From NCBI GenBank assembly GCA_051252005.1, contig JBPOEZ010000002.1, forward strand, positions 1 to 64,000: 64,000 nucleotides of DNA. The letters are read 5' to 3'. How positions within the stretch are numbered: the first letter of the stretch is position 1; the number at the start of each line of letters is the position of its first letter. Below the pieces are notes generated by a model. That model was not told the DNA's origin and made no database searches. It saw only the letters and a list, made by a program, of their open reading frames with translations. Source of the DNA: JACOMS01 sp051252005 (GTDB lineage: Bacteria > Pseudomonadota > Alphaproteobacteria > Caulobacterales > Maricaulaceae). Shown here piece after piece: positions 9,291 to 18,593 of this stretch. Position numbers and translations under genes: made by a program.

Positions 9291-9932
9291 CTAGATAGAC
9301 GAGTTAGCCGCTACGCCAGATGTTGATATAATCGCCCAGAGGCCAGACGCAATCATCACCACACCAATGAAAACATTGAACAGCCGCGCCGCACGTGGGC
9401 TTTTCATCCACACCCTGATCCGCCCCGCCCCGTAAGCGTAGGCGGCAAGCCCCAAAAGCTCAGTCACCGTCACTGTCGCCAGCATAATCATAAATTGCGG
9501 AGCCATGGGCTGCGACGGGGAAAAATAAGCTGGAAGCAAAAGCCCGAAGTAAACGAGCGGCATAGGCGAGGATATTTGCAGCGCAAGGCCCTTAGAATAA
9601 AGTCGGCGGCGCGGCGGCGCGTCACTGGCCGAAGCATCCGCGTCCGGAAGCGGGCCGAATATGGTCGTCAGCGCCATATAAAGAATGACCAGAACGCCGA
9701 CTATTTTGAGCGCTAAAAAAGCTTTCGGGAATTGCAGCGCAAAGACAGCCGCGCCGCTTGCGGCTAAAATAAGCCAGAACACATTCGCAGAAGCTACGCC
9801 CAGAGCCGGAAGCATGGCAGGCCGAAACCCGTAGCGAAATGAGGACGCCAAGACGAGCATAACCGCTGGGCCGGGCGTAAGCCCGCCAATACCGAATAAA
9901 GCCACTAAGGCCAGCCAAACATCAAGCGACAT
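9291..9932 (-). CDS. LysE/RhtB-family exporter
   Basis: This 213-residue inner-membrane protein has about six predicted helices and the family-typical N-terminal segment GGLTPGPAVMLVLA (about residues 17-30). LysE/RhtB proteins export amino acids or related small molecules using the proton gradient; the substrate cannot be read from sequence. The gene stands alone on the minus strand, with no LysG-type regulator beside it. Confidence 0.9.
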   Translation of the reverse strand: MSLDVWLALVALFGIGGLTPGPAVMLVLASSFRYGFRPAMLPALGVASANVFWLILAASGAAVFALQFPKAFLALKIVGVLVILYMALTTIFGPLPDADASASDAPPRRRLYSKGLALQISSPMPLVYFGLLLPAYFSPSQPMAPQFMIMLATVTVTELLGLAAYAYGAGRIRVWMKSPRAARLFNVFIGVVMIASGLWAIISTSGVAANSSI

Positions 9933-10108
9933 GCACGTTTCCTTTCGTGTACTTCATGGCCAAAGCGGCAGGGCTTTCAAGTTTTTTTTTGAAAAATCAA
10001 AACAACATCAAATACAATTCATGTGCTGCCTTATTGAAGGCAGCATTAACGGTAAATTTTCACTTTCTGTATAGATCATCACCGACAAATAGAGGACTTT
10101 GGCAGACA

Positions 10109-11011
10109 ATGACGTCTTGGAATAATGGGCAAACGGGCAGTGATGTGCGCCCAGCAGGGAGGCTTGGCCCCCTTGCGAACAAAATTTATTATGGCGGCAC
10201 CATCATCCTTTTCCTAATTTGCGGCGTTTTAGCCGCGGACCTGTTGCGGCCTGATGATTCAGGCTTCATACCGCCCTTCCCGCAGTTTGCACAAAATAAC
10301 GCAGCCGAGACACCACCACTAGATCATTCACAGATTCCGGCCAAAGCCGCCGCAACCACACAGCTACTTTCCGTGCGAGAAATGCCAAGTAAGAGCATTG
10401 AAGACAGCAAAGCCGCAGCCACGCCATCACCGCAGCAGAGCGTCGCAGCCTATAATTTCCCTAAAGTAGAAAACACTGTCTATGAAGAGATCCCCTTCAA
10501 GCAAGAAACGCTAACGTCCGTGCCAGCCGCAAAACCAAAACCCAAAACGTCCTCGGAACGCAAGCACGTCGTAGAAAAAACTGAAGACAAAAAAACCGTG
10601 AAAAAAAACACCGACGTGAAGACAAGCGAGACACCGTCCCTGCCGCAACAGAGTATATCTTCGCCTTCTGTGGACCCATCCTCTCGAGACGTCATGCAGT
10701 TCATTACAAAGCGCGCCGCGACGGGCGACACATCCAAAATTCAGCAATATAGCCGCGCGCTTTCTGTGCTGGAACAATGCGGTAAGCCGCAAAAATCTGC
10801 CGCGAAAGCGTACAAAAAGACTAATGAGCGAATTTTTAAACGTCTCCTCGAGTTTGAAAATAGCCGCGCTGCTATGGACGGGTCATCGCCAAAAGGAAAG
10901 CTAGCTCACCTAGAGCCTACCCAAACGCCCTATTCAAGCACGCCCTCAGAGAGCACCTGCGCCGCAATCGCCGTTAAAATCAAGAGCGGCGCATTTGATA
11001 TTACGCTTTAG
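10109..11011 (+). CDS. Single-pass membrane protein with long disordered linker, unknown function
   Basis: I start this at ATG 10109 (MTSWNNGQ, 300 residues, AGAGGA upstream) instead of the longer reading. One transmembrane helix (about residues 30-46, GGTIILFLICGVLAADLL) is followed by some 150 residues rich in Pro, Ala, Ser, Thr and Lys, including a KPKPK and KKTVKK stretch. A compact C-terminal region of about 100 residues has two cysteines (LEQCGK and STCAAIAVK). The layout resembles periplasm-spanning bitopic proteins (TonB- or FtsN-like), but no domain is recognised. Its 3' end overlaps the convergent acyltransferase gene by 11 bp. Confidence 0.6.
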   Translation: MTSWNNGQTGSDVRPAGRLGPLANKIYYGGTIILFLICGVLAADLLRPDDSGFIPPFPQFAQNNAAETPPLDHSQIPAKAAATTQLLSVREMPSKSIEDSKAAATPSPQQSVAAYNFPKVENTVYEEIPFKQETLTSVPAAKPKPKTSSERKHVVEKTEDKKTVKKNTDVKTSETPSLPQQSISSPSVDPSSRDVMQFITKRAATGDTSKIQQYSRALSVLEQCGKPQKSAAKAYKKTNERIFKRLLEFENSRAAMDGSSPKGKLAHLEPTQTPYSSTPSESTCAAIAVKIKSGAFDITL

Positions 11012-12182
11012 CCTGCTTTCGTTTAAGGCCGAATAAGGGCCGCACGAGGCCTGTGCGCCGAACGAAAACCTCATGAATAATCAGGCATCCGCCAACCGTA
11101 GAGACGATGACCAAAGCGGCTTCTAGTCCCGCAGGCAAGCCTTGGCGCGTGAGCCAATAACCGGCCATGACAATCAACGTTTGATGGAGGATATACCAAG
11201 GGAAGATCGCTTCGGTCATATAGGTCAGCGCGCGGCTCTTGCGGTTTAAATATTTCTGCGACAGCCCCAACAAAGTGGCAATAACAATCCACATATAAGC
11301 GATGCGGCCTACGCGGCCTGGCCAGAGCCAAGTCTTTGTTTCCGTCACCCAATCCCAATGCATCCAAGCGGCGCTCAAGACTACGCCGAGCGCAACTGTA
11401 ACGATAAGGGCCGGTTTTCGCGCCCGCTCAATCGCGCTCCAAAATGCAGAGTCTTTCGCCAATAAATACCCTGTGAGGAAAAACGCAAAGCTATGCGCTT
11501 GGTTGGCCCAATCATTCGTCATGTCATGGGTAGTTGGGAAATGCGGATCGAGCCAAATACGAATAGCCAGATGCGGAAGCGCGGGAAGGACAAGCATCCA
11601 CAAAACACCCCATCGCCCGCCGAATATTTTGGCTGTCCACTGCGCCCCTCGTCCCGACATGAACGCGCTGAGAGGGCGGCAAACGGGGATCACCATCCAT
11701 GTGTAAACGAGGATATAGGCCACATACCAAAGGTGGTTCCATGTCGGCGTCGTGATGGAATAAAGGTCTAATACATAACCGGGGTAAAACTCCGCAAAGC
11801 TCTTATTTATCTCGCCTGATTCCATGAGCTGCAGCCAGCTTTGCGGGGCCACGATGACGAACATGCCGAAAATCAGCGGCAAGAATAGTCGCCATGTGCG
11901 CTGCGCGGTGAACCGCCCGAGCCGAGACTTGTCGAGAGCAAACCGTATGGCGACGCCGGAAATGACAAACAATAACGGAAGCCGCCAAGGATTAAGCAGC
12001 ATCATAAGCGGTTCAATCAAAGGTCCCGCATGGACGCTTTTCACATGCCACCCCCATGTCACATAGAACATCCCGATATGATAAAAAATTAAAAGCCCAA
12101 AGGCGATAACGCGGAGCCAATCCAAATCATAGCGGCGAACATCTGGCGGATATTGCAAAGTTTTAGGGTCAGTTTCGGTCAT
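11001..12182 (-). CDS. Acyltransferase 3 family membrane protein
   Basis: This 393-residue polytopic inner-membrane protein opens with the family signature RYDLDWLRVIAFGLLIFYH, followed by about ten hydrophobic helices. Family members transfer acetyl or other acyl groups to glycans, glucans or lipids (OpgC, OafA and relatives). The acceptor is unknown here. It is divergent from a membrane-anchored LytTR regulator across 156-171 bp that hold a regular repeat array, which suggests it is the regulator's target. Confidence 0.85.
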   Translation of the reverse strand: MTETDPKTLQYPPDVRRYDLDWLRVIAFGLLIFYHIGMFYVTWGWHVKSVHAGPLIEPLMMLLNPWRLPLLFVISGVAIRFALDKSRLGRFTAQRTWRLFLPLIFGMFVIVAPQSWLQLMESGEINKSFAEFYPGYVLDLYSITTPTWNHLWYVAYILVYTWMVIPVCRPLSAFMSGRGAQWTAKIFGGRWGVLWMLVLPALPHLAIRIWLDPHFPTTHDMTNDWANQAHSFAFFLTGYLLAKDSAFWSAIERARKPALIVTVALGVVLSAAWMHWDWVTETKTWLWPGRVGRIAYMWIVIATLLGLSQKYLNRKSRALTYMTEAIFPWYILHQTLIVMAGYWLTRQGLPAGLEAALVIVSTVGGCLIIHEVFVRRTGLVRPLFGLKRKQAKA

Positions 12183-12243
12183 GGCCGTCTCCTTTTAATG
12201 TCTGGCTGTGACCATGAAGAACGCCCCAACTCAAATCGAGGTG

Positions 12244-12323
12244 TTCGGGACCGCAACCGTTTATTCGGGACGAGACGCGCAGCTTTGGGATGAATACAAG
12301 CGTGTAGGGATGAATAGACTTCC
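12244..12323 (+). repeat. Four direct repeats at exact 20-bp spacing, probable LytTR operator array
   Basis: The motif T-T-C/T-G-G-G-A starts at 12244 (TTCGGGACCG), 12264 (TTCGGGACGA), 12284 (TTTGGGATGA) and 12304 (GTAGGGATGA). The spacing is exactly 20 bp, close to two helical turns, so all four copies face the same side of the DNA. LytTR-domain proteins are known to bind pairs of direct repeats about two turns apart. The array lies between the acyltransferase gene and the LytTR gene. That the LytTR protein binds here is an inference. Confidence 0.65.
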
Positions 12324-12353
12324 TTGCACGCGGCCTGAGTGATAAAGCGCATT

Positions 12354-13175
12354 ATGCTGCAGACTCAAGACCATATATCAGACCGCGCCACATGGATGAT
12401 TATTGGCGGCTTCGTGCTCCTTTCTTGCTTCGTCCAAATCACGACCGGACAAATGGAAGCCGCGCGCGAAGGCAAAGAGTTTAGTCTCGCACTGACATCT
12501 CTTTTTGAAGCCTCCTCGCATTTCGCGATTCTTCCGGCGACGGCGCTGATTCCAGCTTTACTCGCGCGCTATCCGATATCGGTGGAGAACTGGGAGCGGC
12601 GATGGCCTATTTTTCTGCTTGGGTTTTTTGGTTTTACCGCCGTCCACATTTTCGTCATGGTAGGTATTCGAACGCTCATTTATCCTATGCTCGCCTCAAG
12701 GCCTTACAATTTCGGTCTTCTGACGTGGGAGCCTTGGCTCTACGAAATGCGCAAGGACGCGATGACCTATCTGACCTTGCTGTCTTTCTTTCTCGTAGGC
12801 CGCCATATTGGGCAATTAAGGCTCGAAGCTAAAGCGGTGCGCGACGAAGCCAAAGATACGGGACGGCTAACGCTTAAATGCGGTGGTAAGATTATATTTC
12901 TACGCGCGGACGAAATTCTCTATGCGAGTTCTGCGGCTAATTATGTGGAAATTTACACGCAAACGGGACAGCATCTCGCCCGCATGACGTTGTCGTCTCT
13001 TGAAACGCTGCTCGCGCAGACAGGCGGAATACACACCCGTATCCACCGCTCATACCTCGTCAACAAAAGGGCCATCCACACCCTCGAACCCAAAGGCGAC
13101 GGCGACGCAGTCCTAACACTCACCAACGGCGCAGTATTGCCCGTAAGTCGGAAGTACCGCGCTACAGTAAGTTGA
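12354..13175 (+). CDS. Membrane-anchored LytTR-family transcriptional regulator
   Basis: The N-terminal part (about residues 1-150) carries four hydrophobic helices. The C-terminal 100 residues form a LytTR DNA-binding domain, with the typical IIFLRADEILYASSAANYVEIYT segment split around ANYV, then IHRSYLVNK and LPVSRKY. There is no receiver domain, so it would sense its signal through the membrane part. I use ATG 12354 (273 residues); GTG 12339 is possible and neither has a clear ribosome-binding site. The 20-bp repeat array upstream suggests autoregulation together with control of the divergent acyltransferase gene. Confidence 0.85.
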   Translation: MLQTQDHISDRATWMIIGGFVLLSCFVQITTGQMEAAREGKEFSLALTSLFEASSHFAILPATALIPALLARYPISVENWERRWPIFLLGFFGFTAVHIFVMVGIRTLIYPMLASRPYNFGLLTWEPWLYEMRKDAMTYLTLLSFFLVGRHIGQLRLEAKAVRDEAKDTGRLTLKCGGKIIFLRADEILYASSAANYVEIYTQTGQHLARMTLSSLETLLAQTGGIHTRIHRSYLVNKRAIHTLEPKGDGDAVLTLTNGAVLPVSRKYRATVS

Positions 13176-13210
13176 AAATCAGCCTCGAAAGGTAACTTTA
13201 ATCAAGCTCT

Positions 13211-14434
13211 TTAATCGTTCTTACCAGCCTTCAAATCTCGAGCCTTCAACAGGCGCAAACGAAGGGCGTTGATTTTGATGAACCCGCCAGCGTCGGCTTG
13301 GTCGTAGACATCATCTTCTTCGAAGGTCACATGTTCTTGGGAATAGAGGCTGTAGGGTGATTTACGGCCGACAATATCGACGTTGCCCTTATAGAGTTTG
13401 AGGCGGACAGTACCGGTCACAAGCTCTTGGGATTTATCGATGGCGGCTTGTAGCATTTCGCGCTCTGGCGAGTACCAATAACCGTTATACACAAGCTCTG
13501 CATATTTCGGCATGAGCTCATCTTTTAAATGGCTCGCGCCTTTATCCATCGTGATTTGTTCAATGCCGCGGTGCGCCATGAGGAGGACTGTCCCGCCGGG
13601 TGTCTCGTAGACGCCGCGTGACTTCATACCGACATAGCGGTTCTCGAGAAGGTCAAGACGGCCAATCCCGTTCGCTCCGCCAAGCTCATTTAGCTTGGTC
13701 AGGATCGTCGCTGGAGACATGTCTACCCCGTCAATAGAGACCGCGTCGCCGCGTTCAAATCCGACTTCAATAAAGGTAGCTTTGTCGGGTGCATTTTCCG
13801 GGCTGACGGTGCGCTGGTAGATATATTCCGGCGCTTCTTCAAACGGGTCTTCGAGCACTTTGCCTTCAGACGACGTATGCAGCAAATTCGCGTCGACAGA
13901 GAACGGGGCTTCGCCGCGTTTGTCTTTGGCGATTTCAATGCCATGCTTTTCGGCGTATTCAAGCAACTTATTGCGAGAGTTCAAATCCCATTCACGCCAA
14001 GGGGCGATGACTTTGATCTCTGGGTCAAGAGCGTAATAGCCGAGCTCGAAGCGGACTTGGTCATTACCTTTACCCGTTGCGCCGTGACACACGGCGTCCG
14101 CGCCGGTCATACGCGCAATTTCAATTTGGCGTTTCGAGATCAATGGACGGGCGATAGACGTACCGAGCAGATAAAGCCCTTCATAGAGTGCATTGGCGCG
14201 GAACATCGGGAAGACAAAATCGCGCACAAATTCTTCGCGAAGATCGTCAATAAAAATTTCTTTCACGCCTTGCGCTTCGGCTTTACGGCGCGCGGGTTCA
14301 AGCTCTTCGCCCTGCCCCAAATCAGCCGTGAACGTCACGACTTCACAGCCCTTTTCCTCTTGCAACCATTTCAAAATGATCGACGTATCAAGACCGCCAG
14401 AATAGGCGAGGACAACTTTTTTGGGTGAGGACAT
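13211..14434 (-). CDS. argG: Argininosuccinate synthase
   Basis: ArgG joins citrulline and aspartate using ATP to give argininosuccinate, the penultimate step of arginine synthesis, in the cytoplasm. The 407-residue sequence has the ATP pyrophosphatase motif AYSGGLDTS (about residues 9-17) and the conserved segment GATGKGNDQVRFE. Length and order are normal. No argH or argF is adjacent, so the gene appears to be transcribed alone. Confidence 0.98.
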   Translation of the reverse strand: MSSPKKVVLAYSGGLDTSIILKWLQEEKGCEVVTFTADLGQGEELEPARRKAEAQGVKEIFIDDLREEFVRDFVFPMFRANALYEGLYLLGTSIARPLISKRQIEIARMTGADAVCHGATGKGNDQVRFELGYYALDPEIKVIAPWREWDLNSRNKLLEYAEKHGIEIAKDKRGEAPFSVDANLLHTSSEGKVLEDPFEEAPEYIYQRTVSPENAPDKATFIEVGFERGDAVSIDGVDMSPATILTKLNELGGANGIGRLDLLENRYVGMKSRGVYETPGGTVLLMAHRGIEQITMDKGASHLKDELMPKYAELVYNGYWYSPEREMLQAAIDKSQELVTGTVRLKLYKGNVDIVGRKSPYSLYSQEHVTFEEDDVYDQADAGGFIKINALRLRLLKARDLKAGKND

Positions 14435-14612
14435 AACAGGCTCCAGAATTTGCGAGAGGCTTTAGCCCAAAACGCTTTAGGAAACCATAAGAGTTTTATA
14501 TATTTTGCGGTGCCACTAGATTTACGCTCATTACGGCCTGCTTTCCCACAAAATATGAGTTGAGTTGGGGCAAGATCACTTTTATGAGGCGGTGAGAAAT
14601 CGGGGGATCATC

Positions 14613-15965
14613 ATGTCACAACAAGCACAACAGCCCGCCGCAGACCCTACTGCGCCAGCGGCAGGCTTTAAACTGCCAAGCTCAATAGAGGAGATGCAAG
14701 CTTTACTCGCGGGTCTCGTCGAGCAAATCGTGTCTTGGGCGCAAAGTCCGGTTTTCCTCGCCCAAGTCGGCGCGATAATTCTGGCGCTCATCCTTTCCCC
14801 GCTCATCGCAGGATCGCTAAAGAAGCGAGTGCCTCTCTTTAAGTCGGCTCCGGCTAAGGACGCCAAATATTTCAAAGCCCGCAGCTACATTTTCCAAACC
14901 CGCAATTTCCTGTGCGCCATTGTTCTTGTCGCGCTCCTCGCTGGCTTTGCGGCCCTATTACGCTCTGTTCCCGCGCTCGGCCAAGACTGGCTCGTCAAGC
15001 TCGCGCAAGGCCTTGCTGTCGTTTTCACCTTGTTCAAGGCGATCAAGCAGTTCTCACCCAATGATCTCGTTCGGAAGCTCTCAAACTGGATTCTCCTGCC
15101 CGTAGCCCTCCTCATGGTATTTGGATATTTCGACAGGTTTATAGCTAAACTCGAAACCACCGACATCGTCCCGTCCATGGATATTAACGCGCTTACGATT
15201 GTGAAGCTCATTCTCGCTGGCGCGCTGTTTTTCTGGCTCGGCGGGATTTCCAATCACAAAGGCCAAACGGCGATCCGTAACCAAGAAGCCCTGGACGTTA
15301 GCACCCGCGAAGTCGTCGCGAAAATCTTTCAGATCATCTTATTCGCCGTGCTGTTTATTCTCGTGCTGTCCGTGGCAGGTATTCCGCTCTCTGGTCTTGT
15401 GGTTATATTCTCGGCGCTGACTCTTGGTATTGGTCTTGGCTTGCAACCCGTTGCCGCGAACTTTGTTTCGGGATTAATTATTCTCTTTGACCGCTCAGTG
15501 CAGGTCGGAGATTTCATCGAACTTCCCGACGGGCAGCAAGGCTACGTCGAAGCCATCAATATGCGCTCGACCACCGTGGAGACCACAGACGGCAAAGACG
15601 TCATGGTGCCGAACACAAAATTCATCGAAGAAGCCTATCAAAACTGGACGCACAAAGACCCGCGTCAGCGCTTCGAGGTCTATTTCTCTGTCGCCTATGA
15701 TACGGATATCGACACGCTCGAAGCCATCCTCATTCCCGCCGTGTCCAAACATCCTAAAGTCCTGCAAGAGCCAGAGACGCCAGACCTAGAACTACGCGAA
15801 TTTGGCGACTTCGGCATTAAATTCGCCATAGAGTTTTGGGCAGACGGCATTGATGACGGAGAAAACAAGTTCACCTCTGATCTTAATTTCATTGTCTGGC
15901 GGACGCTGAAAAAGCACGGCATTAAAATGCCGCTTCCGCAGCTTGAAGTCCGCAGCTTAAAATAA
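14613..15965 (+). CDS. Mechanosensitive ion channel, MscS family
   Basis: I start at ATG 14613 (MSQQAQQ, 450 residues), behind GGGGGA. Several N-terminal membrane helices lead to the MscS pore-lining helix and beta domain, with the family segment ALTLGIGLGLQPVAANFVSG followed by FDRSVQVGDFI and VPNTKFIEE. Such channels release solutes during osmotic downshock. The extra N-terminal helices make it longer than E. coli MscS (286 residues), like many alphaproteobacterial homologues. Its TAA stop overlaps the ttcA ATG (TAATG), so the two genes are translationally coupled although functionally unrelated. Confidence 0.92.
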   Translation: MSQQAQQPAADPTAPAAGFKLPSSIEEMQALLAGLVEQIVSWAQSPVFLAQVGAIILALILSPLIAGSLKKRVPLFKSAPAKDAKYFKARSYIFQTRNFLCAIVLVALLAGFAALLRSVPALGQDWLVKLAQGLAVVFTLFKAIKQFSPNDLVRKLSNWILLPVALLMVFGYFDRFIAKLETTDIVPSMDINALTIVKLILAGALFFWLGGISNHKGQTAIRNQEALDVSTREVVAKIFQIILFAVLFILVLSVAGIPLSGLVVIFSALTLGIGLGLQPVAANFVSGLIILFDRSVQVGDFIELPDGQQGYVEAINMRSTTVETTDGKDVMVPNTKFIEEAYQNWTHKDPRQRFEVYFSVAYDTDIDTLEAILIPAVSKHPKVLQEPETPDLELREFGDFGIKFAIEFWADGIDDGENKFTSDLNFIVWRTLKKHGIKMPLPQLEVRSLK

Positions 15966-16852
15966 TGGCGCTAATAGAACCCAATCTCGAAACGGATTAC
16001 GCCGCCATCGCCAATGGCCTGTTTTCGCGCGCGCCAAGCACGACTAATTTTAACCGCCTGCGCAAGCGACTCAAGCGCCAAGCTGGCGATACGATTCAGC
16101 GTTTTGGCATGGTGCGAAAAACCGAGAGCGGCGACCGCAACCCGCGCTGGCTCGTTTGCCTCTCCGGCGGCAAAGACAGCTACGCCCTGCTCGCGATCCT
16201 GCTCGATCTCAAGGCGCACGGCGACCTCCCCGTAGACCTGCTCGCCTGTAATCTTGACCAAAGACAGCCCGGCTTTCCTGAACATATCCTGCCGGAATGG
16301 TTTAAAGGCGTCGGCGTTCCCTACCGGATCGAAACGCAAGACACATACTCCATCGTCACAGATAAAATCCCCGAAGGGAAAACCTTTTGCTCGCTCTGTT
16401 CCCGTCTACGGCGAGGCATTCTCTACCGCGTGGCCCGCGAAGAAGGCTGCGACGCTGTCGTCCTCGGCCATCACCGCGAAGATACGCTGGCCACATTTAT
16501 GCTCAACATGATGAATGGCGGGCGTCTTGCGGCTATGCCCGGAAAATTGCTCAACGACGCCGGAGACGTCACCGTACTGCGCCCCTTGATCGAGACCGCC
16601 GAAGCTGACCTCGCTAAGTATACAGCCGCCCTTGGCTGCCCCATCATCCCCTGCAATCTCTGCGGCTCCCAAGACGGCCTACAAAGGCAAATGATGGCGC
16701 GGCGGTTAAACGAATGGGAAAAGCAAAAACCCGGCACAAAAGGCAGCATGCTAAGAGCCCTCTCCCACATTCGCCCCTCGCACCTCCTCGATGACAGCGT
16801 GTTCGATTTTGCAAAACTAACGCCGCAAGGCGATGATAGGGACGTGCCTTAG
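15965..16852 (+). CDS. ttcA: tRNA 2-thiocytidine biosynthesis protein TtcA
   Basis: TtcA thiolates cytidine 32 of certain tRNAs, using ATP and an iron-sulfur cluster. The PP-loop SGGKDS is at about residues 68-73, and the two CxxC motifs are CSLC (about 142-145) and CNLC (about 231-234). The 295-residue length is typical. The gene overlaps the stop codon of the upstream MscS gene by one base. Confidence 0.95.
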   Translation: MALIEPNLETDYAAIANGLFSRAPSTTNFNRLRKRLKRQAGDTIQRFGMVRKTESGDRNPRWLVCLSGGKDSYALLAILLDLKAHGDLPVDLLACNLDQRQPGFPEHILPEWFKGVGVPYRIETQDTYSIVTDKIPEGKTFCSLCSRLRRGILYRVAREEGCDAVVLGHHREDTLATFMLNMMNGGRLAAMPGKLLNDAGDVTVLRPLIETAEADLAKYTAALGCPIIPCNLCGSQDGLQRQMMARRLNEWEKQKPGTKGSMLRALSHIRPSHLLDDSVFDFAKLTPQGDDRDVP

Positions 16853-17179
16853 AGTTACTTGTCCCAGTCGCCCATCTCCGTAATGCGCGTGCTCAACGGC
16901 CAATAGGAAGCCTATAGAAATATTAAGCACCACGTCTTCCATTCATGTCACCCCGGACTTGATCCGGGGCCTCCCGCGGTTAGTTCCGCTTTCTGCTACA
17001 TCGAGATCCCGGATCAAGTCCGGGATGACATCGTTTTATATGGCTTTTCTTTTCCATCTCATGTCGCGGTAGAGACAAGCGCTCATATTAATCCTCGTGC
17101 CAAACGCCGAAATCCCCTGTAATAGCGGCGATTTTATTTAATTAATCCTCACCTTTGCGTTTACCCCCATTGTGAGAGG
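16853..17179. other. Intergenic region holding a REP-like repeat pair
   Basis: No gene is supported in these 327 bp. The main content is the inverted REP-like pair listed separately. The last 80 bp before the next gene are AT-rich (AATTAATCC, TTATTTAATTAATCC) and may hold the promoter of the downstream unknown gene. Confidence 0.5.
16944..17034. repeat. REP-like palindromic repeat, two copies in inverted orientation
   Basis: Two near-identical units face each other: 16944-16970 (core CCCGGACTTGATCCGGG) and 17005-17034 (core CCCGGATCAAGTCCGGG). Each is also an internal hairpin (CCCGGA against TCCGGG). GTCATCCCGGACTTGATCCGGG-type units are scattered in many alphaproteobacterial genomes as extragenic palindromes. 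Together the pair would form a long cruciform or a strong hairpin downstream of ttcA. Confidence 0.85.
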
Positions 17180-18076
17180 ATGAATTTTAACCCGCCCATA
17201 TTGGCCCAGATGTCCAAGGTGCAGCCCAAGGCGCAGTCCAAGAATCTGCCTAAAGTGCCGCCCTCCGCAGACTATGATCTGAGCGAGGCGCGCACCTATG
17301 ACGGCGCGGCGGCGGCGGACCTTGCCAATTTTGCGCTGGATATGGCCGCGGCAAAAAAGGGCGTCCGCAGAGACGGACTATACGAGCGCATAAAAATAGC
17401 CACGCTTGATTACTTCGAAGCGTTTGAAACCTATAAGCGGGTGAAGGCGGCCCTGCGTTTATTCTTTAAACCGATTGCGCCTAGCGCCGATGTGACGCCG
17501 AAGCAAAGCGAGCCCAACAAAACAAAACCCAACCCTCGCCCCAAAGTAATCTGGCGCGGCTATCGCCCGCAGCCCAAAGATTGGGCCGAGCTTGATGAGC
17601 ATTTTGGTTATGATGTCCGCGCGACGTCGCCGACATGGATTGAAAAGCGCGTGAAGGCCGCCCGCCGGAAAGCGCGTGCCGCTTTAACCGCCGCGCCTCT
17701 CAATGATAAGACGCCTAAAGATAAGCCCGTCAAAACTGAGCGCCCGACACAGACAAGAGACACAGAAATAAGAGACTATGTCGATCCCGACGATCTTCAT
17801 ATGATCTGGCCTCCCATTCACTTGCCAGAGCTTAACGCCGAGACAAGCAGCCAGCCGCAAGACACTGAAACCATAACAATGGAAACAACGGCCCTTCCCT
17901 TGGGAAAAGTTTCGAGCCTTAGCCCAGCTTTGCCCGAACCATCAGATTTCATCTCAACGACTGCGCCGTTCATGACAGCAGAACGCCTCATTAAGCCATC
18001 CGGAAACAGAAGGGCCCGCCGCAAAGCCGCTAAACAGGATCGCCTCTCACATTCAAGGGCTCCGCCATTCCTCTAA
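17180..18076 (+). CDS. Protein of unknown function, Lys/Pro/Ala-rich
   Basis: This 298-residue reading frame has no domain I recognise, no signal peptide and no membrane segment. Residues 35-100 look helical (DLANFALDMAAAKKG and the following YERIKIATLDYFEAFETYKR). The rest is rich in Lys, Pro, Thr and Arg and probably disordered, ending in a basic tail (RRARRKAAK). The basic, disordered composition would allow nucleic-acid or membrane binding, but that is speculation. It stands alone after the REP-like repeats. Confidence 0.55.
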   Translation: MNFNPPILAQMSKVQPKAQSKNLPKVPPSADYDLSEARTYDGAAAADLANFALDMAAAKKGVRRDGLYERIKIATLDYFEAFETYKRVKAALRLFFKPIAPSADVTPKQSEPNKTKPNPRPKVIWRGYRPQPKDWAELDEHFGYDVRATSPTWIEKRVKAARRKARAALTAAPLNDKTPKDKPVKTERPTQTRDTEIRDYVDPDDLHMIWPPIHLPELNAETSSQPQDTETITMETTALPLGKVSSLSPALPEPSDFISTTAPFMTAERLIKPSGNRRARRKAAKQDRLSHSRAPPFL

Positions 18077-18158
18077 CCCCCGCGGCCTCGCAACCAACTG
18101 ACTCGACAAATTGACCATTTTCAGGCATTATTTCTCCATCATAAAAATGGGGAAAATC

Positions 18159-18590
18159 ATGACAACGAAACCACCGGTACTTTTTTGGGTAATTGCAGGG
18201 CTTGCCCTTGCTTGGAATTTGATGGGTGTTGGCGCTTATCTTTTTGAAACTATGTCAGACGCCGCCGCGCTGAGCGCCGCAGGCTATACGGAGTTTGAAG
18301 TGACCTCTGTGGCGACACGACCCGCATGGGTGACAGGCATTTTCGCAATCGCCGTCTTTGGCGGAGCGATAGGCTGTCTTGGTTTGCTGTTGCGCAAAAA
18401 ATGGGCGTTACTGCCGCTCATGATCTCGTTGGCCGCTGTCCTCGCGCAGCAAGTCTATATGTGGGGAATGACCGAAGCTGCCGCTCATATATCCGGCGCT
18501 GGGTGGGTTATGCCCGTCATGATCCCCGTGATTGCGGTTTTTCTTGTTTGGTTCGCGCGCAAGAAAATCGCAAAAGGCATTTTGGTTTAA
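18159..18590 (+). CDS. Small four-helix membrane protein, paralogue of the next gene
   Basis: I start at ATG 18159 (MTTKPPVLFW, 143 residues) because GGGGA lies just upstream, inside the longer reading. Four hydrophobic helices are visible. Key segments are GGAIGCLGLLLRKKWA in the middle and FLVWFARKKIAKGILV at the end. The next gene has matching segments in the same order, so the pair arose by tandem duplication. I recall such proteins only as uncharacterised sugar-transporter-like or DUF membrane proteins. The next gene starts 3 bp after this stop. Confidence 0.7.
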   Translation: MTTKPPVLFWVIAGLALAWNLMGVGAYLFETMSDAAALSAAGYTEFEVTSVATRPAWVTGIFAIAVFGGAIGCLGLLLRKKWALLPLMISLAAVLAQQVYMWGMTEAAAHISGAGWVMPVMIPVIAVFLVWFARKKIAKGILV

Positions 18591-18593
18591 CTG

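Noticed and set aside
16864..16941. Small antisense frame at the ttcA end (starts MEDVVLNISIGFLL)
   Set aside because: It runs into the ttcA coding region on the opposite strand, has no ribosome-binding site and cannot be linked to any family.
16944..17034. CRISPR or insertion-sequence ends
   Set aside because: There are only two copies, facing each other, with no spacers and no transposase. They fit REP-like extragenic palindromes better.
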